From: Prochlorococcus sp. AG-347-B23
Lineage (GTDB): Bacteria; Cyanobacteriota; Cyanobacteriia; PCC-6307; Cyanobiaceae
Direction of reading: 5' to 3'
Assembly (NCBI GenBank): GCA_003281715.1
Contig: QCBE01000003.1
Location: 18,490-82,489, forward strand
Length of the DNA stretch: 64,000 nt
Under the pieces are notes generated by a model. That model was not told where the DNA came from, did not search any database, and saw only the letters and a list, made by a program, of their open reading frames with translations. Position numbers and translations under genes: made by a program. Of the stretch, positions 41,991 to 53,064 are shown piece after piece (position 1 is the first letter of the stretch; each line of letters opens with the position of its first letter).

Positions 41991-44447
41991 TCAATTTAAG
42001 AAATCATGAATGAATTTATTATCAGAATTATCAATAAGTATATTCCTTAAAACAATATTTTCTTTTAAATCAGGATCATCACTAACAACCTTAATAGCCT
42101 CTTCACGAGCCTTATCAATAAGAAATTTATTGTTAGGTAAATTGTCCAGTACAAAATCAGGCAATCCGGATTGTCTGTATCCTAAAATCTGGCCTGGTCC
42201 TCTAAGCTCCAAGTCTTTTTCAGCAATATAAAAGCCATCATTAGATTTTTGCAAAACACAAAGTCGTTTATTTTCTAATCCATTTTTATCGGGGGTTACC
42301 AGATAACAAAAAGATTTTGTTGATCCTCTACCAACTCTCCCCCTTAATTGATGTAGCTGAGACAATCCAAATCTGTCCGAGTTATATATAATCATAATTG
42401 TGGCGTTAGGCACATCAATGCCAACCTCAATTACTGTAGTTGAAACTAATATATTAATTTCATTCTTTAAAAAAGAATTAATTACTTCATTCTTTTCTTG
42501 TGAACTTAACTTCCCATGTAATAGTCCAACTTTTTTGTTAAAAAAGACCTCTTCTGATAAATGTTTGAATGTTTTCTTTGCGGAGCTTAAATTCATTTTT
42601 TCAGAATCTTCTATAAGTGGCAAAATCACATAAGCTTGCTTTCCCTTATTAATCTCAGCTTCAACAATCTTAAACAAGTTAGTTAAATCATCTTCTGAAA
42701 TTATTTTTGTTGTTATGGGAACTCTCCCAGGAGGGAGTTCTGTAATTTGACTCACATCTAAATCACCATAAATAGAAAGCGCAAGAGTTCTTGGAATTGG
42801 TGTTGCTGTCATTGATAACAAGTGAGTATTTTCTCCTTTATTTAATAATCTATTTCTTTGAGTAACTCCAAATCTATGTTGTTCATCAATTACAACCATG
42901 CCTAATGCATTAAAGATAACTTTATCCTCAAATAATGCATGAGTACCTACGAGTATATCAACTAATCCATTGTTCAAATTAGAGAGAATTTCTTTTCTCT
43001 TTTTTTGAGGAGTATTCCCAGTAAGTAGTTCAACAGAAACTAAAAGGGGATTCAAATATTTTAATAAATTTTTATAATGCTGTTCTGCCAATACCTCAGT
43101 TGGGACCATAAATGCACCTTGCAGTTTTTTTTCAATGACAAGTAAAAGAGACGCTATTGCAATTATAGTTTTACCGCTTCCCACATCTCCCTGAAGCAAT
43201 CTAGACATTGGTACGGGATTAGATAAATCCTTCTTAATTTCATTTAAAACATTTTCTTGAGATTTTGTTAATTCAAAAGGAAAAGTATTTATAAATTCTT
43301 TTAATAAAGATTTCTTTTGAGGTAATTGTTGGGAAGTTAAATTTTTATTCGTCTTTCTTTTTCTAAGTAGGAACTTTATTTGAAGTAGGAATAACTCATC
43401 AAAAACCAAACGTTTTTTTGACTCAACAAGTGCTTCTTGAGTTGGTGGAAAATGAATATTAATCAACGACTCTCCTTTTGATAATAAAGATAATGAATCA
43501 AGTTGCTTTTTATTTAAAATTTCTGGATATTCCTTTGCATAAATTAGTACCTTTTTCATAAGTTTTATAAAACTCATATTTGATAGAGCTTCACCTAATG
43601 AATACAATGGTAATATTTTGCCTGAGAAATTAAAATTATCATTGTTATCCTTAAGAATTTCAATCTGCGGATCTACAAAAGTTTTGCCATACTCTGTCAA
43701 TTTAACCTTACCGGAAATTGCTAATTTGGTTCCAGGAATATACAAAGATTTTTGAGATGTGAAGAAGGAGTAAGATCTAAATCTTCTTCCTAAAAAAAAT
43801 TTTGTAACCTTTATTGAAGACGTTTCATCAGAAACTACAATATTCATTATTGATAAATTACTATTTTTTTTACTCTTATGAATATAAAATCTTTTAACGT
43901 TTGCGATGCACGTGTATAAATTATCTGGTTTTAAATTTATTATCTTGACTCTATTCGTATAGTCTAGATATGTTCGTGGGAAATAATTAATTAGATCTTT
44001 TATATGAAATACTCCTAATTCATTAAGCTTATTTTTATAAACTTTTCCTATATTTTTTATTAATGAAATATCTGAATCAAAAGACAAACTTGAATCAGCT
44101 TTATTCAGAAAAACATTATTACTAATATTACTAGAACTTTCTATTTCTAGAATTTTTCCTAGTTTATAAAGATTTTTTCTTGTATCTATAATTAACCTTT
44201 TTCTTTGATTTTCATCTAATTTATTATATTCATAATATTTTTTAGAAAATTCATAAAATATCCTTAAATATTCGTCTGAGAGGTTTAGATTATCTAGTTT
44301 TTTTAATGATTCATGCAAATAATCATTAAAATATTTTTCTCTTCCTAAAGTATTAATAAAATTGTTTTCAGTTTCAATAGTAAGAGATTTTTGAAGAGGC
44401 CTTATCCAATCTTTAATTAATTTATAATTATTTTCGCTAATAGTCAC
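41991..44447 (-). CDS. recG: ATP-dependent DNA helicase RecG
   Basis: SRLLQGDVGSGKTIIAIASLL, VIDEQHRFGVTQRNRLL, LSMTATPIPRTLALSIYGDLDVS, QLHQLRGRVGRGSTKSFCYLV. Confidence 0.96.
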   Translation of the reverse strand: MTISENNYKLIKDWIRPLQKSLTIETENNFINTLGREKYFNDYLHESLKKLDNLNLSDEYLRIFYEFSKKYYEYNKLDENQRKRLIIDTRKNLYKLGKILEIESSSNISNNVFLNKADSSLSFDSDISLIKNIGKVYKNKLNELGVFHIKDLINYFPRTYLDYTNRVKIINLKPDNLYTCIANVKRFYIHKSKKNSNLSIMNIVVSDETSSIKVTKFFLGRRFRSYSFFTSQKSLYIPGTKLAISGKVKLTEYGKTFVDPQIEILKDNNDNFNFSGKILPLYSLGEALSNMSFIKLMKKVLIYAKEYPEILNKKQLDSLSLLSKGESLINIHFPPTQEALVESKKRLVFDELFLLQIKFLLRKRKTNKNLTSQQLPQKKSLLKEFINTFPFELTKSQENVLNEIKKDLSNPVPMSRLLQGDVGSGKTIIAIASLLLVIEKKLQGAFMVPTEVLAEQHYKNLLKYLNPLLVSVELLTGNTPQKKRKEILSNLNNGLVDILVGTHALFEDKVIFNALGMVVIDEQHRFGVTQRNRLLNKGENTHLLSMTATPIPRTLALSIYGDLDVSQITELPPGRVPITTKIISEDDLTNLFKIVEAEINKGKQAYVILPLIEDSEKMNLSSAKKTFKHLSEEVFFNKKVGLLHGKLSSQEKNEVINSFLKNEINILVSTTVIEVGIDVPNATIMIIYNSDRFGLSQLHQLRGRVGRGSTKSFCYLVTPDKNGLENKRLCVLQKSNDGFYIAEKDLELRGPGQILGYRQSGLPDFVLDNLPNNKFLIDKAREEAIKVVSDDPDLKENIVLRNILIDNSDNKFIHDFLN

Positions 44448-44469
44448 ATTTGAAAAAAGTATTATTTTT

Positions 44470-45573
44470 TCAACGTATCTTATTCAAAGTTATTTCTTTT
44501 TGCCTCCAATATGTCTCTTTTTTAATCAAACGCTGAAATTGATTTTTTAGCTCATTTATTTTGTTCCTTTGAATAGAAAGATTTAAATTTTTAAACTCTA
44601 ACTCAACAGTAGATATATTGAAGAAAAAAATGCTTGGAAAATTATTACCGATTAATGATGACCGATTTAAGTTTAATTCGAAATTAACAACAAAAGGATA
44701 TGGATGTTTTATCATAAAATTTTTGCCCACTAAGTAATCAAAGGTATCTTTAGATATCATCTTTTTTATTAGATTTGCCTTGAATAATTCTTGATTAATA
44801 TTATATGAAAGATTCAATAGTAAATTTTCTAATGACTTGTCTATTAAATCAAAATCATTAAAAATCTGATTTTTTGGTAAATTATCCATCTGATTGATAT
44901 TTTCTTTCTCTTGATATCTTGGTTTTTCCATGTTTTCTTCTCCTATTAATTCAAGTAAGGAGGAAATAAATTGTTTTTCAACTCCTAAATTTTCAAAAAT
45001 ATTGTTTCTAGATAAATAATTATTATTTTGGTTATTATCTAAATCAAGTGATACGAATCTCTCATAATTATGAGCTTGGTAATATTCAGAAGTATTTGAA
45101 AAGTCTTCAGTAATCTCGAAATAAATGGGTTCTTTTAGTTGAAAACCATCTTCATATTGAAATTTTTCTTTTTGATCATCCATTATTTTTATGGAACTAT
45201 CAAAAATAGTAAAATTAATTTTCTTATTTATATTTTTTTCAGTTTCATTTATTTTTAATTGTTCTACTGTTAGTAAGGGCAAATTCGTAAATATTAATTT
45301 ACTTATTTTTTTTTCAAGGAGACTACAAAATTCATTTTCATTCAAGAAATTATCATTAGTTGTTGGATAACTATATATTTGGTTAATGCCTTTTTCTACA
45401 GAGATATAAAGTAGATTTCTTACGAGATTAAGATAAAGTTCATATTCCCTATAGATATTTATAGTTAATATTCTTTTTTTTATGTCTGCTCTCTTTAATT
45501 GAGAATTAATTTTATCTGTATCTATGTAATTATTGAAATTATTCAAGTAACTAGTTTGATTGCATTGATGCAA
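44470..45573 (-). CDS. Uncharacterised 367-aa protein between tsf and recG
   Basis: Intact ORF whose start overlaps the tsf 3' end by 23 bp; no recognised domain; rich in Asn, Lys and Ile. Confidence 0.6.
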   Translation of the reverse strand: MHQCNQTSYLNNFNNYIDTDKINSQLKRADIKKRILTINIYREYELYLNLVRNLLYISVEKGINQIYSYPTTNDNFLNENEFCSLLEKKISKLIFTNLPLLTVEQLKINETEKNINKKINFTIFDSSIKIMDDQKEKFQYEDGFQLKEPIYFEITEDFSNTSEYYQAHNYERFVSLDLDNNQNNNYLSRNNIFENLGVEKQFISSLLELIGEENMEKPRYQEKENINQMDNLPKNQIFNDFDLIDKSLENLLLNLSYNINQELFKANLIKKMISKDTFDYLVGKNFMIKHPYPFVVNFELNLNRSSLIGNNFPSIFFFNISTVELEFKNLNLSIQRNKINELKNQFQRLIKKETYWRQKEITLNKIR

Positions 45574-46207
45574 CCTCTTCAGCGAAGTCCATCTGATTAT
45601 TTTCGATCCCTTCTCCCAAGGTATATCTTGTAAAGCGTCTTACTTTGATATTTTCCCCAATTTTTGCAGCTGCTTGTTTAACAAGATCCTCAACTGTTAA
45701 AGAACTATCTTTAATGTAGGGTTGTGAAAGCAAAACTAACTCATTAAGTCTTTTTGCTATTCTCCCTTCAACTATTTTTTCTTTAATTTGCTCTGGTTTT
45801 CCAGATAAATCATCTCTCCCCATTTCAATCTGCTTTTCTTTTTCAACAACATCTTCTGGTATTTCATCAATTGAGACATACTCAACATTTGGGCAGGCTG
45901 CTACTTGCATTGAGACATCCTTCAAAAGAGATTGGAATATATCACCTCTAGCAACAAAATCAGTTTCACAATTTAATTCTAGTAGAACTCCCACTCTTGA
46001 TCCAGTATGAATATAACTACCAATTGAACCTTCAGCAGCAACTCTTCCCGATTTCTTCTCAGCACTGGCTATCCCTTTCTTTCTTAACCATTCCAAAGCT
46101 TTATCTACATTTCCGTCAGTTTCTTTAAGTGCTTTTTTGCAATCCATCATTCCTGCACCAGTCTTGTCTCTTAGATCTTTTACAAGTTTTGCTGTAATGT
46201 TTCCCAT
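45551..46207 (-). CDS. tsf: Translation elongation factor Ts
   Basis: [56 protein letters not shown]. Confidence 0.97.
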   Translation of the reverse strand: MGNITAKLVKDLRDKTGAGMMDCKKALKETDGNVDKALEWLRKKGIASAEKKSGRVAAEGSIGSYIHTGSRVGVLLELNCETDFVARGDIFQSLLKDVSMQVAACPNVEYVSIDEIPEDVVEKEKQIEMGRDDLSGKPEQIKEKIVEGRIAKRLNELVLLSQPYIKDSSLTVEDLVKQAAAKIGENIKVRRFTRYTLGEGIENNQMDFAEEVASMQSN

Positions 46208-46249
46208 TTGAAGTAATAAAAATAGTAATTAGTAAGTTTAAATTGAAAT

Positions 46250-46954
46250 TTAATTTTTTCTTTCGGCATTAGAACCCTTTCTGCCCTCATTTATAGCATC
46301 TGCAAGTCTTCCTAAAATGAGTTGCACAGACCTAACGGCATCATCGTTACATGGGATTGGTACCTCACACAAATCGGGATCACAATTTGTATCCAACATT
46401 GAAACTAATGAGATATCTAACTTCCTCGCCTCTAGTACTGCATTAGATTCTCTTCTCTGATCAACCAAAACAACGACGTCTGGTAATCTTCTCATGCCCT
46501 TTAGTCCGCCTAAGTATTTTTGTAATCTCTCAAGTTCTCTCCTTAAAACTGCAGCTTCTTTTTTGGGCCTCATTTCTATTGAGCCACTACTTTCCATTCT
46601 TTCTAGATCCTTTAATCTTTCAATCCTTGCTTTCATTGTTGTCCAATTAGTCAACATGCCTCCAAGCCATCTTTGATTTACATATGCAGCTCCGCATCTA
46701 GTAGCTTCCTGAGCTACTACATCTGATGCTTGTTTTTTTGTACCGACAAATAGGAAACGTTTACCACTTTTTGCCGCATTTCTCGTCCACTTATATGCAT
46801 TGTTCATACACAATGCTGTTTTAACAAGATCAATAATATGAACTCCGTTTCTAGCACAATATATATACTTGGACATTTTGGGATTCCAACGTCTAGTTTG
46901 ATGCCCAAAATGAGCACCAGCTTCCATCATTTCAGATAGTGATACAACAGCCAT
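46250..46954 (-). CDS. rpsB: 30S ribosomal protein S2
   Basis: [78 protein letters not shown]. Confidence 0.98.
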   Translation of the reverse strand: MAVVSLSEMMEAGAHFGHQTRRWNPKMSKYIYCARNGVHIIDLVKTALCMNNAYKWTRNAAKSGKRFLFVGTKKQASDVVAQEATRCGAAYVNQRWLGGMLTNWTTMKARIERLKDLERMESSGSIEMRPKKEAAVLRRELERLQKYLGGLKGMRRLPDVVVLVDQRRESNAVLEARKLDISLVSMLDTNCDPDLCEVPIPCNDDAVRSVQLILGRLADAINEGRKGSNAERKN

Positions 46955-46965
46955 AATTTAAAAAG

Positions 46966-47028
46966 GTTTCGGGTTAGCCTCCATCTGACGGGGAATTTAT
47001 ATTAAAAATCACCCGAAACTGTCAGATG
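46966..47028 (-). promoter_or_regulatory. Structured rpsB 5' leader: interleaved inverted repeats (pseudoknot or alternative-hairpin switch)
   Basis: Transcript sense: CAUCUGAC-a-GUUUCGGGU-gauuuuuaauauaaauucccc-GUCAGAUG-gaggcua-ACCCGAAAC-CUUUUUAAAUU-AUG. The 8-bp and 9-bp perfect complements cross each other. Confidence 0.75.
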
Positions 47029-47047
47029 TGTGAAATTTATTTAAATT

Positions 47048-47076
47048 ATTCTAGCAAGTGATGTGTATTCTTAAAA
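47048..47076 (-). promoter_or_regulatory. rpsB: Candidate rpsB promoter
   Basis: Minus strand TAGAAT (-10-like, 47053..47048) with TTTTAA (weak -35) 17 bp upstream. It would start transcription just before the structured leader. Confidence 0.4.
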
Positions 47077-47081
47077 GTTTT

Positions 47082-47993
47082 TTATCTTGATTTGGTTAAC
47101 TGTTTAATGTAAATCATATTAAGAGGGATCCTAAGTATCTCAAGAGCAAGTCTATTTCTTCTTCTATTTACTAGGAATCTTAATAAAGGAAGGATTCTAT
47201 CAACACTGATTAGTCCTCCCAAGCAAAGAATTTGCCAAAGTAAATTATGAAGAGGAGTTAATTGAATCATAAATCTAACCCTTAAATTTGGGTGCTTCTT
47301 ATAAAACACTAAAGCCATTTTTGCTCTCTCTTTTTCTTGAGCTATTAATGAATCTATTTGTTCGCAATTAAATTGCGGATGCCAATGAAAACCTACTGCA
47401 TTTGGGCATTTAATTAATTTTGTCCCAATTTTTCTTAATCTTTCTCCAAGTTCTAAATCCTCCCAACCGTAAAGACTAAAAGAAGTATCAAATAATCCCA
47501 AACTTAAAATCAATTCTTTTGATATCGCTACATTCCCAGTAGCAAAGTATGCAAAAGAAGTATCCATTATTTTATGTTTTTCACTCTGAGGATTTAGAAA
47601 ATTAGATGTATTGACTACCGAGCCATAGGTAAAACATTTTTTATCATTTTTTCTCCAAGAGTTCAGTAATTTTTCTACGTGGCAATTTATAAAATTTTCT
47701 AAGACAATAAGATCACTATCAATGAATATAATAATTTCATATTTTGATTTAATCACTCCCAGATTTCTTCCAAGTGCAGGCCCTCCATGTTCTTGCTGAA
47801 ATAGAATAACGTGAGGGAGATTAGCTTTGTTTTTATTTATCCATGAGGTTGTACCATCAGTTGATCCATCATCAACTACTATTACTTCATAATTACTGAC
47901 ATTTGTATTTAAATTTTGATTCTCAAGCGCAAATAGACATTTCTGTAATATAGGTAATCTATTGTAAGTCGGTATAACAATACTTACATTCAT
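47082..47993 (-). CDS. Glycosyltransferase family 2
   Basis: VSIVIPTYNRLPILQKCLFAL, VIVVDDGSTDGTTSWI, IFIDSDLIV, LYGWEDLELGERLRKIG. Confidence 0.92.
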   Translation of the reverse strand: MNVSIVIPTYNRLPILQKCLFALENQNLNTNVSNYEVIVVDDGSTDGTTSWINKNKANLPHVILFQQEHGGPALGRNLGVIKSKYEIIIFIDSDLIVLENFINCHVEKLLNSWRKNDKKCFTYGSVVNTSNFLNPQSEKHKIMDTSFAYFATGNVAISKELILSLGLFDTSFSLYGWEDLELGERLRKIGTKLIKCPNAVGFHWHPQFNCEQIDSLIAQEKERAKMALVFYKKHPNLRVRFMIQLTPLHNLLWQILCLGGLISVDRILPLLRFLVNRRRNRLALEILRIPLNMIYIKQLTKSR

Positions 47994-48054
47994 GATTATG
48001 TCTTAAATATGCATAATGTATTGAACTCCAAAAGATAAAAATAAAAGATATTCC

Positions 48055-48204
48055 CTAATCAGCTGCACCGCCATTATTTGCTGTACCTGTAACGTTTCCA
48101 CCATCAGGTCTCCCATCAGTTCTTAATTTCCTTTTTTTGAATTTTCTAGCATAGGCTCTATTACGTTCTTGCTTTTCTTTTTTTAGATTCCTTCTCTTAG
48201 ACAT
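48055..48204 (-). CDS. Small basic protein (49 aa; not in the ORF track)
   Basis: Own translation: MSKRRNLKKEKQERNRAYARKFKKRKLRTDGRPDGGNVTGTANNGGAAD. Strongly basic N-terminal helix and a Gly/Asn tail. Confidence 0.65.
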   Translation of the reverse strand: MSKRRNLKKEKQERNRAYARKFKKRKLRTDGRPDGGNVTGTANNGGAAD

Positions 48205-48222
48205 AAAATTTTTAACTTTTAA

Positions 48223-48951
48223 TTATATTAGCTCACTATGAGCTTTAAATATTTTACCATCTTCCATATTTAATATCCTATCAGCCATATCAGAAATTCT
48301 TGGATCATGCGTCACCATGAGTACAGAACAATTTTGCTCTTTTGCTAGTTTCCTTAAAAGGGTTACTATTTCTCTTCCTGTGACGCTATCTAAAGCAGAA
48401 GTGGGCTCATCAGCTAATAAAAGTTTTGGGTTAGCAGATAAAGCTCTAGCAATTGCTACTCTCTGTTTCTGCCCACCAGATAAGTCATTTGGCAACTTTT
48501 TATGATGTTCTTCTAATCCTACTGCTGACAACCAATTCCTTGCTATTTCACGTCTTTGCAAATATGTTAAACCTTTTATTAAATCGGCGCCCATCTGGAC
48601 ATTTTGTTCTGCTGTTAAACATCTCAGAAGGTTATGACCTTGAAAAATCATTCCAATACTTCTTCTAAGAATCTGACGAGTTTTCCTTGATGCTCCATTT
48701 AACTGATTATTTAATACAGTTAAATCTCCACTTTGGCAGGTTCTCAAGGCACCAATTAATGTTAATAGAGTCGTTTTGCCACATCCAGAAGGTCCTTTCA
48801 AAAGAACCAACTCCCCTTTATCAATATTTAAATTAACGTCATTAAGAACTTGTTTTTTATTCTCATTATTTCCATAAAAGTGACTCAAATTATTTATTGA
48901 AACTGTTTTAAGGTTTTTAACATTATTTTTTGATTTATTAGCTTTAACCAT
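48223..48951 (-). CDS. devA: DevA-family ABC exporter ATP-binding protein
   Basis: GELVLLKGPSGCGKTTLLTLIGALRTCQSGDLTVLN, DLSGGQKQRVAIARALSANPKLLLADEPTSALD. Confidence 0.9.
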   Translation of the reverse strand: MVKANKSKNNVKNLKTVSINNLSHFYGNNENKKQVLNDVNLNIDKGELVLLKGPSGCGKTTLLTLIGALRTCQSGDLTVLNNQLNGASRKTRQILRRSIGMIFQGHNLLRCLTAEQNVQMGADLIKGLTYLQRREIARNWLSAVGLEEHHKKLPNDLSGGQKQRVAIARALSANPKLLLADEPTSALDSVTGREIVTLLRKLAKEQNCSVLMVTHDPRISDMADRILNMEDGKIFKAHSELI

Positions 48952-48964
48952 TTATCTTCAATTA

Positions 48965-50137
48965 TTAAAAAATTTCTGCAGGATCAGCGTCAACTAATTT
49001 ACGCATCGCAACAGCGGCGGACCCCATACACATCACTAAAACTAATACAAAAATTAAAATAGTTTTATCTGCGTCCATTATTATTGGGAGCTTGGTAGAA
49101 CTTCTTATAATTGAGTAAAGTATTTGACCAGAGAAATAAGCAGGTAAATAACCAAACAATGCCAATATAACCCCCTCTCTGGCTACAACAAAGAAAAGGG
49201 ACTTAAGTCTATACCCCATTGCCAATAAGGTGGCGTACTCTGGGAGGTGATCTGTAACGTCACTATAAAGAATTTGATAAACAACCACACACCCTACAAC
49301 GAAACCCATCAATGCTCCCAAACTAAAAATAAAACCTATTGCAGTACTATTTTTCCAATAATTCTTCTCAAATTCTATAAATTGATTTTTTGTAAGAACC
49401 CTAACATCATTTGGGAGTGAGCTATTTAAAATCCTTGAAATCAATTCAGGATCAGATCCTTTTTTTAGCTTTACCAAACCAATTTCTATACTGCCAGGGG
49501 GATTAGCAGGAAAAAGTCTTAAAAAGGTTTCTCGACTAGTTATCAAATTACCATCTGCCCCAAAAGATGGTCCCAACTCCACAAGGCCCTCAACAATTAC
49601 TCTTTTTCCAGCAACCTCAGTCTCAACTTTTTTTTCAGATAAGAACCATTCTTCAATCGGTCCAAATTCAGGTCTAGATAGTTTGTCAAAAAGAACTCTT
49701 GATGGATTTCTCAATTTATAAGCTTTATTTGAGAATCCCTCATCTAAAAGAAGTGAATCGTAGGGATTAAAACCTAATGCAAGTATTGATCTAGTTTTAA
49801 GATTTTCGGGATTTCTCCAAAGTAGATAATTTAGATTAACGGGAGCAGTTTTTTCAACTTCTTCTACTGCGAGAGTTTGAATTAATCTTCTTTTTGGGAA
49901 TCCACTCATGCTTATAGAACTTTTTGATCTGGGACTTATCAAAACAAGATCGGCATCTAGAAGTTTATGAATAGTTACGCTAGTGTCAAATAAACCATCT
50001 CTAAAACCTAATTGCATAAACATCAAAATTCCTGCAAAACTAATTCCAGCTATGGCAACTGCTAACCGTAGAGGTTGCCTAGTTAATAACAACCAGGCTA
50101 ATGGTATTTTTCTAAATTTTAAAAAAGAAAAACTCAT
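48965..50137 (-). CDS. devC: DevC-family ABC exporter permease
   Basis: IPLAWLLLTRQPLRLAVAIAGISFAGILMFMQLGFRDGLFD, typical DevC N-terminus; FtsX-like TM segments. Confidence 0.92.
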   Translation of the reverse strand: MSFSFLKFRKIPLAWLLLTRQPLRLAVAIAGISFAGILMFMQLGFRDGLFDTSVTIHKLLDADLVLISPRSKSSISMSGFPKRRLIQTLAVEEVEKTAPVNLNYLLWRNPENLKTRSILALGFNPYDSLLLDEGFSNKAYKLRNPSRVLFDKLSRPEFGPIEEWFLSEKKVETEVAGKRVIVEGLVELGPSFGADGNLITSRETFLRLFPANPPGSIEIGLVKLKKGSDPELISRILNSSLPNDVRVLTKNQFIEFEKNYWKNSTAIGFIFSLGALMGFVVGCVVVYQILYSDVTDHLPEYATLLAMGYRLKSLFFVVAREGVILALFGYLPAYFSGQILYSIIRSSTKLPIIMDADKTILIFVLVLVMCMGSAAVAMRKLVDADPAEIF

Positions 50138-51050
50138 TAGGGAATAAATTTTGCAATCACTTTCATTCCTGCATAGTTTTGAACAATATCTATAGAATCT
50201 TGATCTAGTTTTACTAGCACCTCGATAATTCGTGAATCAGCATCCCCAGTTGGATCAGTCGATAGAACTTTTCTTTGTTTTACCTGAGGACTAATCCTAA
50301 TCACCTTTCCTTTAAGGTTTTTTTGAAAACCTCCATTCTCACTTATCAATTCAACATTCTGAGAGATAAAGACTCTATCAATATCAGATTCATAAACCTC
50401 TATCAAAGCTTCCATTTTTTGACTAGAACCAATATCCAAAATTCCTTCATTTTGCGGCCTTTCACCAACTCTTGTGTTTATTCCAAGGATAAAACCATCG
50501 ATTGGACTCCTTAGTTTTGAATTAAATAGGTCTATTTTGATATTTTTTTGATCTCCGATAAGGTTTATTTTCTGTTTTTGCAATTTTAATAATTCATCTT
50601 TTCTCTTTGAAAACTCTACAAATGAATATACATCTTTGCTCAAAGCTAACTCATACCTTTGAATTTGATCTTTCTTTAGGGTAATTTCTTCGTTAATAGT
50701 ATTAATTAGATTTACGTTTCTTTCAAGATCAGCAATTAATTTTTCTCCATTTTCAAAGATTGCGAGGATATCACCTTTTTTTACGAAATCTCCTTCATTT
50801 ACTAAAATTTCGACAATTCGGGGGGAAGAGCCAAACTGACTTATTGGAGCCGCCAATTGTCTAATCTCTCCTGAAGGAGAAAGTTGGCCAAGTGCGGCAA
50901 CAGCTGTAATAGGAGGTATGAAATCTGAAGTTATTTCCTCTTTAAATTTTGAACTAGGTTGATTATTTCTTGAACAGGAAATAACACCAAGAGATATTGG
51001 AGTAAATAATAAAAAATAAATAAATAAATTTTTTAATATTTTTAATTTCA

Positions 51051-51051
<1 letters not shown>
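50137..51051 (-). CDS. devB: DevB-family (HlyD-like) membrane fusion protein
   Basis: AALGQLSPSGEIRQLAAPISQFGSSPRIVEILVNEGDFVKKGDILAIFEN; coiled-coil hairpin; APIDG-like LRSPIDGFILGINTRVGE. Confidence 0.9.
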
Positions 51052-51800
<749 letters not shown>

Positions 51801-51819
51801 TTAAAGAGAGATAACCGAA

Positions 51820-53064
51820 ATGAACGTAGGAGATGTTAACTACTACACCCATTCAAGCAAAACTAGATGTGTGTTTGTGGATAATAAAGAATTGCCGCTT
51901 ATAAGCATTGATATTTGGTGCAAAGCAGGTTCTTCATTTGAGGATGTTGATAAAAACGGTACTGCTCATTTTCTAGAACATATGATTTTTAAAGGATCTA
52001 ACAAAATAATGCCAGGTGAGTTTGACCATAAAATTGAATCACTAGGCGGATTAAGTAACGCTTCAACTGGTTATGATGATGTACATTACCATGTCTTAGT
52101 TCCACACAGTAACTTTAAAGAATCACTTGCTCTTTTGACAAATATTGTAATTGCTCCAGATTTTAATCCTGATGAATTTATAAAGGAAAAAGGGGTAGTT
52201 ATTGATGAAATAAAACAACAAAATGATCAGCCTGAAGAAAGACTATTTAATTATTTTTTGAGAAGGGTTTGGTTAAGTCCGAATTATGCTAATTCGATTC
52301 TTGGAACTGAAAATAGTATTAAAAACTTAGAGATAAATGACCTTGTGAAATTTCATAGCAAACATTACACTACCGAAAAAATTTGTATTGCAATTGCTGG
52401 GAATCTCTCTGAAGAAATTTATAAAATTTTTGAAAAAAGTGATCTATCTGGCATAAAAGAAAGTCCAAATTTAATAAATCTAATAAATAAACCTTCTTTA
52501 AAAATTAGGAGTGGTAGAGAGTCTGTTAAGTTTGATAATTTAGAGTTTTCAAGAATTTTTATGGCTTGGTTTATCCCAAAACTAAATGATCAAAAAAATA
52601 TTATTGGACTTGAGATATTAGCATCAATACTCTCTGTGGGAAGAAACAGCAGATTAGTAAAATTTTTAAAAGAAGATAGTAATCTTGTTGAATCGGTATA
52701 TGTTGATGTAAATGCTGGAGAATTAGGAGGATTATTTATAATAGAAGCAAGTTGTGAGTCCAAAGATATTGATTTAGTAGAAAAGCAAATTAATAAAACA
52801 ATTAATGAGATCTCAAATTGTAAAGCCTTGGCTTTGGATGAAATAAAAAAAGCAATAAATATTGTGAAAAGTAATTATATCTTTAATTTAGAGACATCTA
52901 CACAACTCTCTTCATTCTTTGGCAATGAACTTCTTTGGGGGAGAAAATCTTCAATAAATAATTTAGAGAGTCATTTAAAATATTGGAGTGACTTGGATAA
53001 CTTCAAAGAGATCACAGAATATGTCCGAGGAGAGAAATTCACTTTAGTTGCAACCCCTTGGTAA
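51820..53064 (+). CDS. M16 family zinc metallopeptidase (active subunit)
   Basis: NGTAHFLEHMIFKG (HxxEH) and downstream VVIDEI glutamate. Confidence 0.93.
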   Translation: MNVGDVNYYTHSSKTRCVFVDNKELPLISIDIWCKAGSSFEDVDKNGTAHFLEHMIFKGSNKIMPGEFDHKIESLGGLSNASTGYDDVHYHVLVPHSNFKESLALLTNIVIAPDFNPDEFIKEKGVVIDEIKQQNDQPEERLFNYFLRRVWLSPNYANSILGTENSIKNLEINDLVKFHSKHYTTEKICIAIAGNLSEEIYKIFEKSDLSGIKESPNLINLINKPSLKIRSGRESVKFDNLEFSRIFMAWFIPKLNDQKNIIGLEILASILSVGRNSRLVKFLKEDSNLVESVYVDVNAGELGGLFIIEASCESKDIDLVEKQINKTINEISNCKALALDEIKKAINIVKSNYIFNLETSTQLSSFFGNELLWGRKSSINNLESHLKYWSDLDNFKEITEYVRGEKFTLVATPW

